The notes under the pieces are model-generated. The model did not search any database. It was not told the DNA's origin and saw only the letters and a list, made by a program, of their open reading frames with translations. Positions 17,353 through 25,873 of a stretch of 59,743 nt of DNA are shown here, one piece after another. Position numbers and translations under genes: made by a program. Position 1 is the first letter of the stretch. The number at the start of each line of letters is the position of its first letter. The DNA is from Athalassotoga sp964433875 (lineage in GTDB: Bacteria > Thermotogota > Thermotogae > Mesoaciditogales > Mesoaciditogaceae), in the NCBI GenBank assembly GCA_964433875.1, contig CAYSSO010000009.1, positions 1 through 59,743 of the forward strand. The letters are read 5' to 3'.

Positions 17353-17935
17353 CGTTAATCTCTCCTTCGATGCCCAATTTATCCTCTAATATATTCTTAA
17401 GTCTTTCACGAGCATAGTGAAGTCTGCTTTTGACCGTACCAACGGGTTTATCCATTATTTCTGCTATCTGTTCATAACTCATACCTTCTATTTCCCTTAA
17501 ATTTATAAGCAACTTGTCCTCTTTTGAAAGAGAATCTATCGCTTTTGCTATCTCTTCGGCCGAAAGAGTCTTCATAAGTTCGTCTGATGGCATTGAATCA
17601 TCTACAGGTTCTCTTATGTTACTTTTGGTGTCTTCATCTTCCTGCTCGCCAAAATTCGTAAGGATTTCTCTTCGCCTTTGCTTTTTTCCAAGCATATCCT
17701 TACACACGTTGACGGTGATTCTGTAAACCCAAGTCGACAGAGAAGAATCTCCGCGAAACTTCTTTATGTTCTTATAAATCTTGATGAAGACTTCCTGTAC
17801 AACATCTTCAACATCATCTACGCCTAAATAAGATCGCGCAATTCCACCTATTTTTTCAGCATACTCTCTATATAATTCACTGTACGCTTTAGATTCAGAA
17901 CGCTTTAAACCTTCTATAAGTTTTTGCTCTTCCAA
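17342..17935 (-). CDS. sigE: ECF-type RNA polymerase sigma factor
   Basis: 197-residue extracytoplasmic-function sigma factor. Region 2 covers about residues 12-85 (YRITVNVCKDML, VDDVEDVVQEVFIKIYKN) and region 4 covers about residues 130-185 (DKLLINLREIEGMSYEQIAEIMDKPVGTVKSRLHYARERLK, shown here by its first and last parts). Start is TTG at 17935 with GGAGAGGGA upstream. It heads the sigma, anti-sigma, RseB-like operon and is preceded by an ECF-like promoter, suggesting autoregulation by envelope stress. Confidence 0.92.
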   Translation of the reverse strand: MEEQKLIEGLKRSESKAYSELYREYAEKIGGIARSYLGVDDVEDVVQEVFIKIYKNIKKFRGDSSLSTWVYRITVNVCKDMLGKKQRRREILTNFGEQEDEDTKSNIREPVDDSMPSDELMKTLSAEEIAKAIDSLSKEDKLLINLREIEGMSYEQIAEIMDKPVGTVKSRLHYARERLKNILEDKLGIEGEINDEV

Positions 17936-17957
17936 ATTTTAAATCCCTCTCCTAATT

Positions 17958-17985
17958 TTAGACACAAAAAAATAAAGAAATGTTC
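17958..17985 (-). promoter_or_regulatory. ECF-like autoregulatory promoter of the sigma-factor operon
   Basis: On the minus strand GAACATT (17985-17979), exactly 16 nt, then TCTAA (17962-17958). This matches the sigma-E class pattern GAACTT-N16-TCTAA. The start codon lies only 22 nt further, giving a very short leader in which GAGAGGG remains as ribosome site. Confidence 0.5.
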
Positions 17986-18018
17986 AAAAACAAAAGATCT
18001 CCGTATAACGGAGATCTT
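17985..18018 (-). terminator. Terminator of rpsT
   Basis: AAGATCTCCG and CGGAGATCTT (17994-18018) form a 10-bp stem. In the minus-strand transcript it is followed by TTTTGTTTTTG, a proper U-tract. Confidence 0.8.
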
Positions 18019-18033
18019 CTTCTACGCAAAAGA

Positions 18034-18315
18034 TCACTTTTGAACAGTTTGAATTTGAGCCTGAAGAGATCTCACTTTTTTGACAAGCCTTGACTTTCTT
18101 CTTGCGGCCTGTTTTTTGTGAATGGCTCCCACCTTTGCTGCCTTATCGATCTTAGAAAAGGCTTCACTTAAACTTTGAGAGACATCCTCTCCCTTTTGTG
18201 CGAGTGAAAGCACTTTCTTGACTGCCGTTTTAAACTGGGATTTTCTTATTTGATTTTGAAGACGCCTTTTTTCGGACTTTTTTATGTTCTTTATGGCCGA
18301 TTTTATATTTGCCAT
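18034..18315 (-). CDS. rpsT: 30S ribosomal protein bS20
   Basis: 93-residue, strongly basic ribosomal protein binding 16S rRNA. ANIKSAIKNIKKSEKRRLQN at the N-terminus and GAIHKKQAARRKSRLVKKV near the C-terminus are diagnostic. AAGGAGG lies 5 nt before the ATG. It is a single-gene transcript with its own promoter, a hairpin leader and a terminator. Confidence 0.97.
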   Translation of the reverse strand: MANIKSAIKNIKKSEKRRLQNQIRKSQFKTAVKKVLSLAQKGEDVSQSLSEAFSKIDKAAKVGAIHKKQAARRKSRLVKKVRSLQAQIQTVQK

Positions 18316-18337
18316 TTAAACCTCCTTACAAAAAATT

Positions 18338-18359
18338 ACAGAATCAACTTTAATTCTGT
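18338..18359 (-). promoter_or_regulatory. Hairpin with U-tract in the rpsT leader
   Basis: In the minus-strand transcript ACAGAAT and ATTCTGT (7 bp, 8-nt loop) are followed by AATTTTTTG, then by the AAGGAGG ribosome site. This is terminator-like and lies between the promoter and the rpsT start, so it could be an attenuator. Confidence 0.45.
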
Positions 18360-18369
18360 CCGCCTTTTG

Positions 18370-18398
18370 AGTATATCACATATCATTTAAAAATTCAA
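18370..18398 (-). promoter_or_regulatory. Promoter of rpsT
   Basis: Minus strand TTGAAT (18398-18393), 17-nt spacer, TATACT (18375-18370). Both hexamers are close to consensus, as expected for a ribosomal protein gene. Confidence 0.75.
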
Positions 18399-18430
18399 TA
18401 TATTGAATCCTCATTTGTGATTCCACGCAA

Positions 18431-18452
18431 AACCCCGCCGAATGGCGGGGTT
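18431..18452 (-). terminator. Terminator of the 5'-nucleotidase gene
   Basis: AACCCCGCC and GGCGGGGTT flank a 4-nt loop. In the minus-strand transcript the stem lies just after the stop and is followed by TTTTGCG. Confidence 0.8.
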
Positions 18453-18454
18453 GC

Positions 18455-20026
18455 TTATTTAACCTCCGTCCAGCGTGGAGTAAATGGATACGATTCTATC
18501 GGACTTATGTGCTCGATGTATTCTCTCACAACGTCTGCAAGGACATATCCCGTATTGTACCGCTGGGCATTTTTAAGCATTGAATAGTTATCTCCACCAT
18601 TTGCCATGTAATCATTCGTCGCAACGGTGTAAATCGCGTTGGGATCAATAGGTTTACCGTCAAGCAATATGTTTTCAACTCCATTCGGTGTAACGGTATA
18701 CGTTAATCCCCACTCATTCAATCGCGCACCGGTATCCTCTGGATGATAAACGCCTCCCCACTGAATTGCCTTGAGAAGATCCGATCCCTTTATTTTCAAA
18801 ATCACAACTGTATTTCCGAATGGGAGAACTGTTAAAATCGTTTTGTAAGTTATCGTTCCAGCCGGAATTGGAGCGCGAATTCCTCCACCATTCATCAAAA
18901 CGGCTTGAACACCCATGTCTTTGAATTTCCACGCAACAGCATCGGTTATTAAATGTCCAATTAGCGTATCGGCCTTTCGCGTACTATCTTTTTCATTTGC
19001 AAAGTTTACCTTTGAATATCCAATAGGCTCATTCAATTTCCCAGATCCGACTATTTGATAGGCAGTAAGAAGATCCTGGACAGCTTCATTAGGCTTTATA
19101 TCCTTAGAGACAGTTATGAGTTTGTAAGTATACGTTGCAACATGTCCATTTTCAACTATGAGATCGAGACGCGCTATGTATTTCGAATAAGAGCCAGCCT
19201 GAACAATTAAAGTGCCGTTAACATTGAAAGGAGAGGTCACCGCGGTATGGCTGTGCCCATCAAAGATCGCCGCTATCCCTTTAACACTCTGAGCGAGAGA
19301 AACGCTTCCACCGTAAGGATTGTTTGGAGGATCTAATCTTTCAGCGGTTTCAACTGCGCCGGGTGTTCCGGCAACTGTCTGCTCGCTGTATCCGAAAATT
19401 CCAAGGTGCGTAAGCGCGATGACTATTCCGTCAGAACCTACCATTTTTTGAAGCATCGGAACATACTTTTGTGCTACTTCATCCGGAGAAAGGAAGTCAT
19501 ATCCTTTTACATATTCTGGGTTTCCAATGTATTCTGTCGTCTTTGTCGTTAAACCAAGAATGGCGACCTTTAGATCCGGAAAATTTTCAATGATGTAAGG
19601 CTGGCCCACCGTCTTATCGGTGCCCTTGTAAACTATATTCGCGGACAAAAATGGAAAATCTGCCCATGCCATCTGTCTTGAGAGTACCGACCAGGGATGA
19701 TCGAATTCGTGATTTCCTATTGCCATAGCGTTGAGGCCCATCATATCGAGAGCGAGTATATCCGGTCTTGCGTAAAGCATATCTGATTCTGGAACTCCTG
19801 TGTTAACATCACCCGCGTGAAGGAAAAGGAAGTCCCATCCATTGGCCTGCGCTTCTGATCTTACTTGATTTACGATCGTCGCAATGGCCGCAAATCCACC
19901 GTAATTGCCGTAAGGCCACGCGTGGCCATGCGTGTCGTTGATCTCAAGAACCACGAGATGCGCAGAAAGGCCAACGATGGCAATTAGAAGTGTAAAAGCC
20001 ATCAAAACTACAAAACTTCTTTTCAT
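18455..20026 (-). CDS. Secreted 5'-nucleotidase / cyclic phosphodiesterase family enzyme
   Basis: About 523 residues, exported by a signal peptide (first ~22 residues). The N-terminal calcineurin-like metallophosphoesterase domain shows Asp31 and His33 in LEINDTHGHAWP, AGDVNTG, AIGNHEFDHP and FDGHSHTAV. The C-terminal 5'-nucleotidase domain carries NGGGIRAPIPAG and ATNDYMANGGDNYSM. It is expected to dephosphorylate extracellular nucleotides so that nucleosides can be imported, fitting the BMP/Nup-type importer elsewhere in the window. ATG 20026 is preferred to the upstream TTG because AAGGAGG is 9 nt before it. Confidence 0.9.
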   Translation of the reverse strand: MKRSFVVLMAFTLLIAIVGLSAHLVVLEINDTHGHAWPYGNYGGFAAIATIVNQVRSEAQANGWDFLFLHAGDVNTGVPESDMLYARPDILALDMMGLNAMAIGNHEFDHPWSVLSRQMAWADFPFLSANIVYKGTDKTVGQPYIIENFPDLKVAILGLTTKTTEYIGNPEYVKGYDFLSPDEVAQKYVPMLQKMVGSDGIVIALTHLGIFGYSEQTVAGTPGAVETAERLDPPNNPYGGSVSLAQSVKGIAAIFDGHSHTAVTSPFNVNGTLIVQAGSYSKYIARLDLIVENGHVATYTYKLITVSKDIKPNEAVQDLLTAYQIVGSGKLNEPIGYSKVNFANEKDSTRKADTLIGHLITDAVAWKFKDMGVQAVLMNGGGIRAPIPAGTITYKTILTVLPFGNTVVILKIKGSDLLKAIQWGGVYHPEDTGARLNEWGLTYTVTPNGVENILLDGKPIDPNAIYTVATNDYMANGGDNYSMLKNAQRYNTGYVLADVVREYIEHISPIESYPFTPRWTEVK

Positions 20027-20167
20027 AATCCCCAACCTCCTTAATTTTCTTTAAACAGATTTTACCATAAAATAAATAAGAAAATAAGTAGTGTGTGGTG
20101 AGGTTATATACACACGGCATAAGGCAATAAGTGTATACTTAATATATAACTGCCAAGGAGGTTTAAA

Positions 20168-20575
20168 ATGAATTTTGAGGAGATCGAAATAGGACAAAAC
20201 TTCGAAAGCGATACGGTGATAACCGATGAGATGGTGAAAGAATTCGCAAGGATAACCGGAGACGATAATCCTCTGCATTTAGATGAGGAATTCGCCAGCA
20301 AAACTCAATTTGGAAGAAGGATAGCGCACGGAATGTTAATTGCATCATTGATATCGAAGGTTTTAGGTAGAGACTTTCCCGGCCCTGGAACAGTTTATGT
20401 CTCCCAGTTTATTCAATTCAAAAAACCAGTCTATATAGGCGAGAATGTAAGGATAAGAATAGATGTAAAGGACAAAAAAATTGAAAAAAGGCGCCTGATT
20501 CTAAACACGACCGTCATGGTCGAAGACAAGATCGTTATAACGGGTGAGGCCGAAGTTTACCTTCCAAAACAATGA
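20168..20575 (+). CDS. MaoC-like hotdog dehydratase
   Basis: 135-residue single-hotdog protein resembling (R)-specific enoyl-CoA hydratases (PhaJ). The catalytic Asp and His lie in TGDDNPLHLDEEFA, followed by RRIAHGMLIASLISKVLG. A CAAGGAGG site precedes the ATG. It stands alone upstream of trpS, so the acyl substrate is not indicated by context. A role in lipid or acyl-CoA metabolism is inferred from the family only. Confidence 0.87.
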   Translation: MNFEEIEIGQNFESDTVITDEMVKEFARITGDDNPLHLDEEFASKTQFGRRIAHGMLIASLISKVLGRDFPGPGTVYVSQFIQFKKPVYIGENVRIRIDVKDKKIEKRRLILNTTVMVEDKIVITGEAEVYLPKQ

Positions 20576-20606
20576 GTTTATCTGATTAAAAAACAACCCG
20601 ATATAG

Positions 20607-20612
20607 TATAAT
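20607..20612 (+). promoter_or_regulatory. -10 element of the trpS-scpAB-rluB operon
   Basis: A perfect TATAAT lies 34 nt before the trpS ATG. No good -35 is seen at 16-18 nt upstream. Confidence 0.5.
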
Positions 20613-20645
20613 AGGCATAAAGGAATATTTGAAAGGAGCCTTAAG

Positions 20646-21632
20646 ATGAGAATACTCAGCGGCATGAGACCGACCGGACATTTACACATAGGAAATCTTC
20701 TCGGAGCGCTTGATAACTGGACTAAACTTCAAAACGAAGGGAATGAGACGTATTTTTTCGTTGCAGACTGGCACATGCTTACAACGGGATATAAAGACAC
20801 GTCAACGCTCTCCCAGATGACCAAGGTATTGGTTATAGAATATCTGTCTGCGGGAATAGATCCACAAAAGAGTGTCATCTTTGTTCAGTCAGCGATCAAA
20901 GGCCATGCAGAGTTATTTTTGATCCTTTCAATGATAACGCCTCTCGGAAGGCTCGAAAGAATCCCTACGTACAAAGAACAATTAAGAGAATTGTCAGATA
21001 GGGAAATAACGACCTTCGGATTTTTGGGATATCCAGTTCTTATGGCCTCAGACATACTGATATATGACGCGGACGGAGTACCGGTCGGAGAGGATCAGAC
21101 ATACCATCTTGAGTTTACGCGCGAGATCGCAGAGAAGTTCAACTCCCTTTACGGAGAGACTCTTAAAATCCCAAAGGCCCTTTTTTCACCGGTGCCAAAG
21201 TTGTTAGGGACAGATGGAAGAAAGATGTCTAAAAGTTATGGAAATGTCATAAACATAGATTCGAATTTAAAGGAATTGAAGGACAAAATAATGCCGATGC
21301 CGACAGACCCAGCAAGAATTCACAGATACGACCCCGGTACGCCAGAAAAGTGCAATGTATGGCATTACCATCTTGCTTTCAACACGCCAAAAGAAAAGTT
21401 GGATTACATCCACGAAGGATGTACAAAGGCTACGATAGGATGCATTGAATGCAAAAAGATTTTAATAGAAAGCATGGTAAAAAAACTTGGCCCGATATGG
21501 GAAAAGATAACATATTACAAAGCCCATGAAGATGAAGTCGAGGACATAATAAATGATGGAAATGAAAAGGCCAAAAAAAGCGCTGAAGAAACGATGAAAA
21601 GAGTCAGGAAAGCCCTAAATCTTTCTTTTTGA
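20646..21632 (+). CDS. trpS: Tryptophanyl-tRNA synthetase
   Basis: Class I aminoacyl-tRNA synthetase of 328 residues, charging tRNA-Trp. The HIGH-type motif is in RPTGHLHIGNLLGA and the KMSKS motif in GRKMSKSYGNVI. GEDQTYHLEFTREIAEKFN is also characteristic. GAAAGGAG precedes the ATG. It starts a transcription unit continuing into scpA, scpB and the pseudouridine synthase. Confidence 0.97.
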   Translation: MRILSGMRPTGHLHIGNLLGALDNWTKLQNEGNETYFFVADWHMLTTGYKDTSTLSQMTKVLVIEYLSAGIDPQKSVIFVQSAIKGHAELFLILSMITPLGRLERIPTYKEQLRELSDREITTFGFLGYPVLMASDILIYDADGVPVGEDQTYHLEFTREIAEKFNSLYGETLKIPKALFSPVPKLLGTDGRKMSKSYGNVINIDSNLKELKDKIMPMPTDPARIHRYDPGTPEKCNVWHYHLAFNTPKEKLDYIHEGCTKATIGCIECKKILIESMVKKLGPIWEKITYYKAHEDEVEDIINDGNEKAKKSAEETMKRVRKALNLSF

Positions 21633-21640
21633 GGTGGTAG

Positions 21641-22315
21641 ATGGAGGTAAAGACGGGTCAATTCGAGGGTTCTCTCGATCTTTTGCTCTTTCTCGTAAAA
21701 AAGCACAAGATGAATCCTCTCGATCTTAGAATATCTGAAATAACGGACGAATTCGTTGCCTATGTTAAAGAGATGAACAAAGTCGATATAGAAAGCGTCT
21801 CGGATTTTATACTGATGGCCTCAACTCTTATGGAGATAAAGTCGAGAATGCTTTTGAATCCTTCAAAGGAAGTTGTAGAAAAGCAGTCGGAGATTGCAAA
21901 ACAACTTTACGAATATTCTCAGGTAAAGGAAGCGATGGAGAAGATAGAAAAACTTTACAATCTCCATTCGATGGAATATGACATTTCAATAATACCAGAA
22001 TTCGTAAAGGAAGTTCCAGATACTTTGCCAGACGAATTCATCAAGATCATCAACAGCGTCAAAAACGAGATCAACCTCAGGAAAAAGGTTTACAGAATAA
22101 CTCGCGATCTCTATTCTTTTTCGAAAAAAATGGAAGCAGTCAAAGCGCTTATTTCAACACGAAGAAAGATGAAACTGGATGAAATAATCGATATGTCCAG
22201 GGATAGACTCGAAGCCGTTGTTACCTTTGTAACGATTCTCGAACTTTTAAGATTGAAATTCATAATCATAGATTCTGATTCATCGGTGATAATAAATGAA
22301 GAATACAATGGCTGA
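21641..22315 (+). CDS. scpA: Segregation and condensation protein A
   Basis: 224-residue kleisin that bridges SMC heads during chromosome condensation. The N-terminal FEGSLDLLLFLVKKHKMNPLD segment and the SDFILMASTLMEIKSRMLL segment are diagnostic, and the C-terminal winged helix ends with TFVTILELLRLKFI. GAGGTGG precedes the ATG by a few bases, 8 nt after trpS. The end overlaps scpB by 20 nt. Confidence 0.96.
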   Translation: MEVKTGQFEGSLDLLLFLVKKHKMNPLDLRISEITDEFVAYVKEMNKVDIESVSDFILMASTLMEIKSRMLLNPSKEVVEKQSEIAKQLYEYSQVKEAMEKIEKLYNLHSMEYDISIIPEFVKEVPDTLPDEFIKIINSVKNEINLRKKVYRITRDLYSFSKKMEAVKALISTRRKMKLDEIIDMSRDRLEAVVTFVTILELLRLKFIIIDSDSSVIINEEYNG

Positions 22316-22844
22316 GGTAGAAGCGCTTATCATGAGCGGACGCGGACTTACAGTTCAGGAATTGATCAGGCTAACCGGAAAAACAAGAAATGAAGTACTT
22401 GAGAGCATCGATAAAATAGAAGAAGAATATTCAAAAGAGAACCACGGTGTTGAATTGAAAAATGTGGCCGGAAAGTATACTTTTTTTACCAAAGCCGATT
22501 ACGCCGAAAGCATCTCAAAGATAAAAAAGAGAGCCATCAATGAATTGACGAATTCTCAAATGCAGGTCCTTGCGATAATAGCGTACAACCAGCCTCTGAC
22601 TTTAAAAGAAATAGAAAAATTTCGCGGAAGCAGTTGTGCAAATCAAACAAAAGAGTTGATCTCGCTCGGGCTTGTAAGGAGGGTGCGGGACAAATCAAAA
22701 AAAGGCAATCCATTCATGTACGTAACCACCGACAATTTCTTAAAAATTCTTGGAATATCGGATATATCGAAATTAAGGGAGGGTCTTTTTGAGAATACAA
22801 AAGTACCTCAGGATGTGCGGAATAACCTCGAGGAGGAAGGCTGA
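22296..22844 (+). CDS. scpB: Segregation and condensation protein B
   Basis: 182-residue tandem winged-helix partner of ScpA. Visible family segments are VEALIMSGRGLTVQELIRLT, QMQVLAIIAYNQPLTLKEIE and LVRRVRDKSKKGNPFMYVTT. ATG 22296 has GGTGA 6 nt upstream; a second ATG at 22308 is possible. It overlaps scpA by 20 nt and the next gene by 56 nt, a usual scpA-scpB-rluB arrangement. Confidence 0.95.
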   Translation: MKNTMAEVEALIMSGRGLTVQELIRLTGKTRNEVLESIDKIEEEYSKENHGVELKNVAGKYTFFTKADYAESISKIKKRAINELTNSQMQVLAIIAYNQPLTLKEIEKFRGSSCANQTKELISLGLVRRVRDKSKKGNPFMYVTTDNFLKILGISDISKLREGLFENTKVPQDVRNNLEEEG

Positions 22845-23496
22845 AGAACTCGTAACATCGGGAAAGGTAAGTGTAAATGGTGAGACGATACATGATTTTG
22901 TCTCTGTAAGCGAAACAGACGATATAAGGGTAGAAGGGAAAAAAGTTAAGATCAAGGAAAAATCTTACTACATTTTTAACAAACCTGCAGGATACCTAAC
23001 GACAAAACACGATCCGCAAGGAAGAAAGACGATCTTTGACATATTGAAAATAGATTCGGATCTCTTTCCAGTCGGCAGATTAGACGCAGAGACCGAAGGA
23101 CTTTTGATCTTGACGAATGACGGAGATATGGCTCAGAAATTGCTGCATCCGCGCTTTGAAGTACCGAGAATCTACGAGTTAATCGTGGAGTCAAGGGTAG
23201 ATGACGAAGAATTAAAGAAACTCGAAGAAGGCATAATGCTGCCTTACGGGTATAATGCGAAGATGAAGGCAAAACTTTTAAGATACGACGGATCGAAGAC
23301 CTACCTTAGAGTTTCGATAAATGAAGGAAGGAAGCGTGAAATAAGAAGGGCCTTTAAATTCATGGGGCACCCGGTTGTTTATTTGAAAAGGATTTCATTT
23401 GGTCCTTTGAATATAGGCGATCTTCCACGCGGAAGTTTTAGAAAATTGACAGACAAAGAGTTAAAAGAGTTAAGAGAGTATGTAAATAGAAAATGA
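22789..23496 (+). CDS. rluB: 23S rRNA pseudouridine synthase, RluB/RsuA family
   Basis: 235-residue enzyme isomerising a uridine in large-subunit rRNA. An S4 RNA-binding domain (residues 1-60, IQKYLRMCGITSRRKAEELV) precedes the catalytic domain with the active Asp in PVGRLDAETEGLLILTNDGD. NEGRKREIRRAFKFMGHPV completes the RsuA-family pattern. Start is TTG at 22789 with AAGGGAGGG upstream. The 56-nt overlap with scpB suggests tight coupling. Confidence 0.94.
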   Translation: MRIQKYLRMCGITSRRKAEELVTSGKVSVNGETIHDFVSVSETDDIRVEGKKVKIKEKSYYIFNKPAGYLTTKHDPQGRKTIFDILKIDSDLFPVGRLDAETEGLLILTNDGDMAQKLLHPRFEVPRIYELIVESRVDDEELKKLEEGIMLPYGYNAKMKAKLLRYDGSKTYLRVSINEGRKREIRRAFKFMGHPVVYLKRISFGPLNIGDLPRGSFRKLTDKELKELREYVNRK

Positions 23497-23514
23497 GACC
23501 CAACCGGGTCTCAT
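23493..23514 (+). terminator. Hairpin overlapping the rluB stop codon
   Basis: ATGAGACCC and GGGTCTCAT form a 9-bp stem with AACC loop, beginning within the rluB stop. No U-run follows, so it may be a processing or pause structure rather than a strong terminator. Confidence 0.5.
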
Positions 23515-23527
23515 TACAAAAACTGTT

Positions 23528-23573
23528 GAGGGGGGATAGGGGGTATCCACTGTCAGATACATCATACCACAGT
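23528..23573. other. G-tracts and nested inverted repeats upstream of the TPR operon
   Basis: Six G (23530-23535) and five G (23539-23543) are followed by competing inverted repeats: GTATC/GATAC (23543-23547 with 23556-23560), GGTAT/ATACC (23542-23546 with 23564-23568) and ACTGT/ACAGT (23549-23553 with 23569-23573). This 152-bp gap precedes the envelope operon and has no ORF. A clear -35/-10 pair was not found; TATAGT at 23620-23625 is the best -10. Confidence 0.35.
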
Positions 23574-23648
23574 CATTGTTTCTTTTAGGTTATTTAACGA
23601 ACAAAATGTTGTAAAAAAATATAGTTTCTTAGAAAGGAGAGTTGTTTT

Positions 23649-25868
23649 ATGAAAAAAAGAATTTTAGTTTTTTTAATCCTTTTAAGCGTGCTTTGCTTTT
23701 CGATAGCCTTTTCAATGACGGTCGATCAAAACGGCATCAATATGCTTATCGGCGCTCAAAATAGCATCCAACTTTACAAAGAGTACGGAGACGTAAGCGG
23801 ATTGAATCAGGCTATTGTGCAGATAAATCTTTTCCTTTCACAATACACACAACCGGCCCAGTACGTAGGCCAGGCGTATGAAACACTCGGAGATGCTTAT
23901 TTCCTTTTGAATAATTATCCTCAGGCGATAAATGCCTACGGTATGGCGATAAATTACCTCACCCCCGGATCGCCCGATTACAACTATTCAGTCTATTCTT
24001 TGGCGTATTCTTACATGGACAGCGGGGATTATCCAAATGCGATCAAATATTTTTCGATGCTTTACAACACTTCATATTCGGATGAGGCGAAAGTGCTTAC
24101 GGGAGGCATATATTTCAATCTCGGCCAATACGATCAGGCGACCTCTGTGCTTAACACAGTTCAAACCAATAAATGGAAGGCATGGGCTTATTATTACATG
24201 GGAAGGATAAATTTCAATCTCAGAAATTATTCAAAGGCGATAGCCTTGCTTGGAAGCGTTTCACAATATTCTCAAGATTTAAATGTCATCGAACCGGCGA
24301 TATATTATGAGGCTTATGCCTACTTGAACAGTGGAGATATTCAGAACGCAATAAAGGTAGCGCAGGATGCCCTCAACACATATCCCCCCACAAACTGGAC
24401 ATTTGATCTTTACATGATCCTCGGCCAGTCTTATTACGAAAACGGGCAGTACAAAGAAGCGATAAAAAGTTTTGAAAATGCTCAAAATCTTAACACCTCG
24501 TCGATGTACGATGCGATAAGTGCAAAGGCATGGGCCGAATACAAACTCGGTGATTACTCGAGCGCGATATCCGATTGGGAAAATGTACTTAACAATGCCA
24601 AAAATATAGAACTTGCCTTTAGCGCCGGAATAAATGCAGGAAGCACTTTGAGGGAGAATAAGGATTTTGCAAGTGCGATAAAGCTTTACGATCAGATGCA
24701 ATCGAAATTCCCATCCTACACAGACAATATAAATCTCGAAAAGGGGAAGACTTATCTCGAAAGCGGCGATTACCAGAAGGCGACATCTATTTTCACAACC
24801 CTTTCGAAGTTGTCCGGCGCTATAAGAGACTCGGCGATATACTGGCTTGCTTATACCTACAGCCTTCAGAATAATTACACCCTTGCGATATCCACCCTAT
24901 CGAACTTAATCCAGAGTGCCCAGAGTTCTGATACAAAGGCAAAATCTTACATGCTCGAAGGAGATATCTACGCAAAGGCATTTCAGTACGATAACGCCAT
25001 AACGGCATACAAAAATGCGATGAATTTTGGAAGTCAAACTACAAAGTTAACCGCTGGATATAATCTTGGACTTATGTATTACAACAACGAAGATTACAAC
25101 AGCGCTATAAAACAATTCACTTACGTCATAAATAACAGAACTGTGGATCCCAACCTTGCCCTTAACGCCGCTTACTACCTAAGTCAGTGTTATGTCAATA
25201 TAAAAGATTACAATTCTGCCATAGCGACGTATGACTGGATAACCAAATACGATTTTCAGAACCTTTACAGATCATCGATATATGTTCTTAAAGCCATCGC
25301 GATGGTAAAACTCGGCCTTTACTCACAAATACCGGCCTATGTGGACTCTGTATTGAGCAATTACCCAAACATTTCAACTAAAGATGATTTGCTCTATTAT
25401 AAGGCAAGCGCATATATGAAGACGAATAACTTTTCGAAGGCCTTTGAAATAGCAAAATCGCTTTCGAGCCAGAATATGTCAAATGATGCCAAAGGAGGGG
25501 TTCTCTACATAGAAGCGAAGTATTACCAATACATAAATGATCTGCCAAATGCGGAGAAATATTTCAAAAACGTTTACATGCTTTATCCGTCGAGCAACGT
25601 CGCGCCACAGGCCGCTTACGATCTTGGAATGATATATTATTCGGCTCAGGATTACTCAAACGCAAAGGATGCCTTCTTTGCGCTCGTTTCTCTTTTTCCG
25701 TCAAATCCGATGGCACCAGAGGCTCTTTATTACATAGGCCTTTCTTACGAGAATATGGGCCAGGCCAGCAATGCCATTCAGATCTACCAATCTTTGATTT
25801 CAAAATATCCAAATTCACCTTACGCTTCAAAGGCTCAAAGTAGATTGTCTGTGCTTGAAAAGCGGTGA
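23649..25868 (+). CDS. Exported TPR-repeat protein
   Basis: 739-residue protein with a signal peptide (about 20 residues, IFLILLSVLCFS-type core) followed almost entirely by tetratricopeptide repeats. Recurrent units such as YETLGDAYFLLNNYPQAINAY, shown in full at residues near 80, and APQAAYDLGMIYYSAQDYSNA recur with about 34-residue spacing. The last repeats resemble the YbgF/BamD class found in periplasmic scaffolds. A protein-protein scaffold role in the periplasm or envelope is inferred. It opens a seven-gene operon, with a beta-rich secreted protein next. Confidence 0.85.
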   Translation: MKKRILVFLILLSVLCFSIAFSMTVDQNGINMLIGAQNSIQLYKEYGDVSGLNQAIVQINLFLSQYTQPAQYVGQAYETLGDAYFLLNNYPQAINAYGMAINYLTPGSPDYNYSVYSLAYSYMDSGDYPNAIKYFSMLYNTSYSDEAKVLTGGIYFNLGQYDQATSVLNTVQTNKWKAWAYYYMGRINFNLRNYSKAIALLGSVSQYSQDLNVIEPAIYYEAYAYLNSGDIQNAIKVAQDALNTYPPTNWTFDLYMILGQSYYENGQYKEAIKSFENAQNLNTSSMYDAISAKAWAEYKLGDYSSAISDWENVLNNAKNIELAFSAGINAGSTLRENKDFASAIKLYDQMQSKFPSYTDNINLEKGKTYLESGDYQKATSIFTTLSKLSGAIRDSAIYWLAYTYSLQNNYTLAISTLSNLIQSAQSSDTKAKSYMLEGDIYAKAFQYDNAITAYKNAMNFGSQTTKLTAGYNLGLMYYNNEDYNSAIKQFTYVINNRTVDPNLALNAAYYLSQCYVNIKDYNSAIATYDWITKYDFQNLYRSSIYVLKAIAMVKLGLYSQIPAYVDSVLSNYPNISTKDDLLYYKASAYMKTNNFSKAFEIAKSLSSQNMSNDAKGGVLYIEAKYYQYINDLPNAEKYFKNVYMLYPSSNVAPQAAYDLGMIYYSAQDYSNAKDAFFALVSLFPSNPMAPEALYYIGLSYENMGQASNAIQIYQSLISKYPNSPYASKAQSRLSVLEKR

Positions 25869-25873
25869 AGTTG

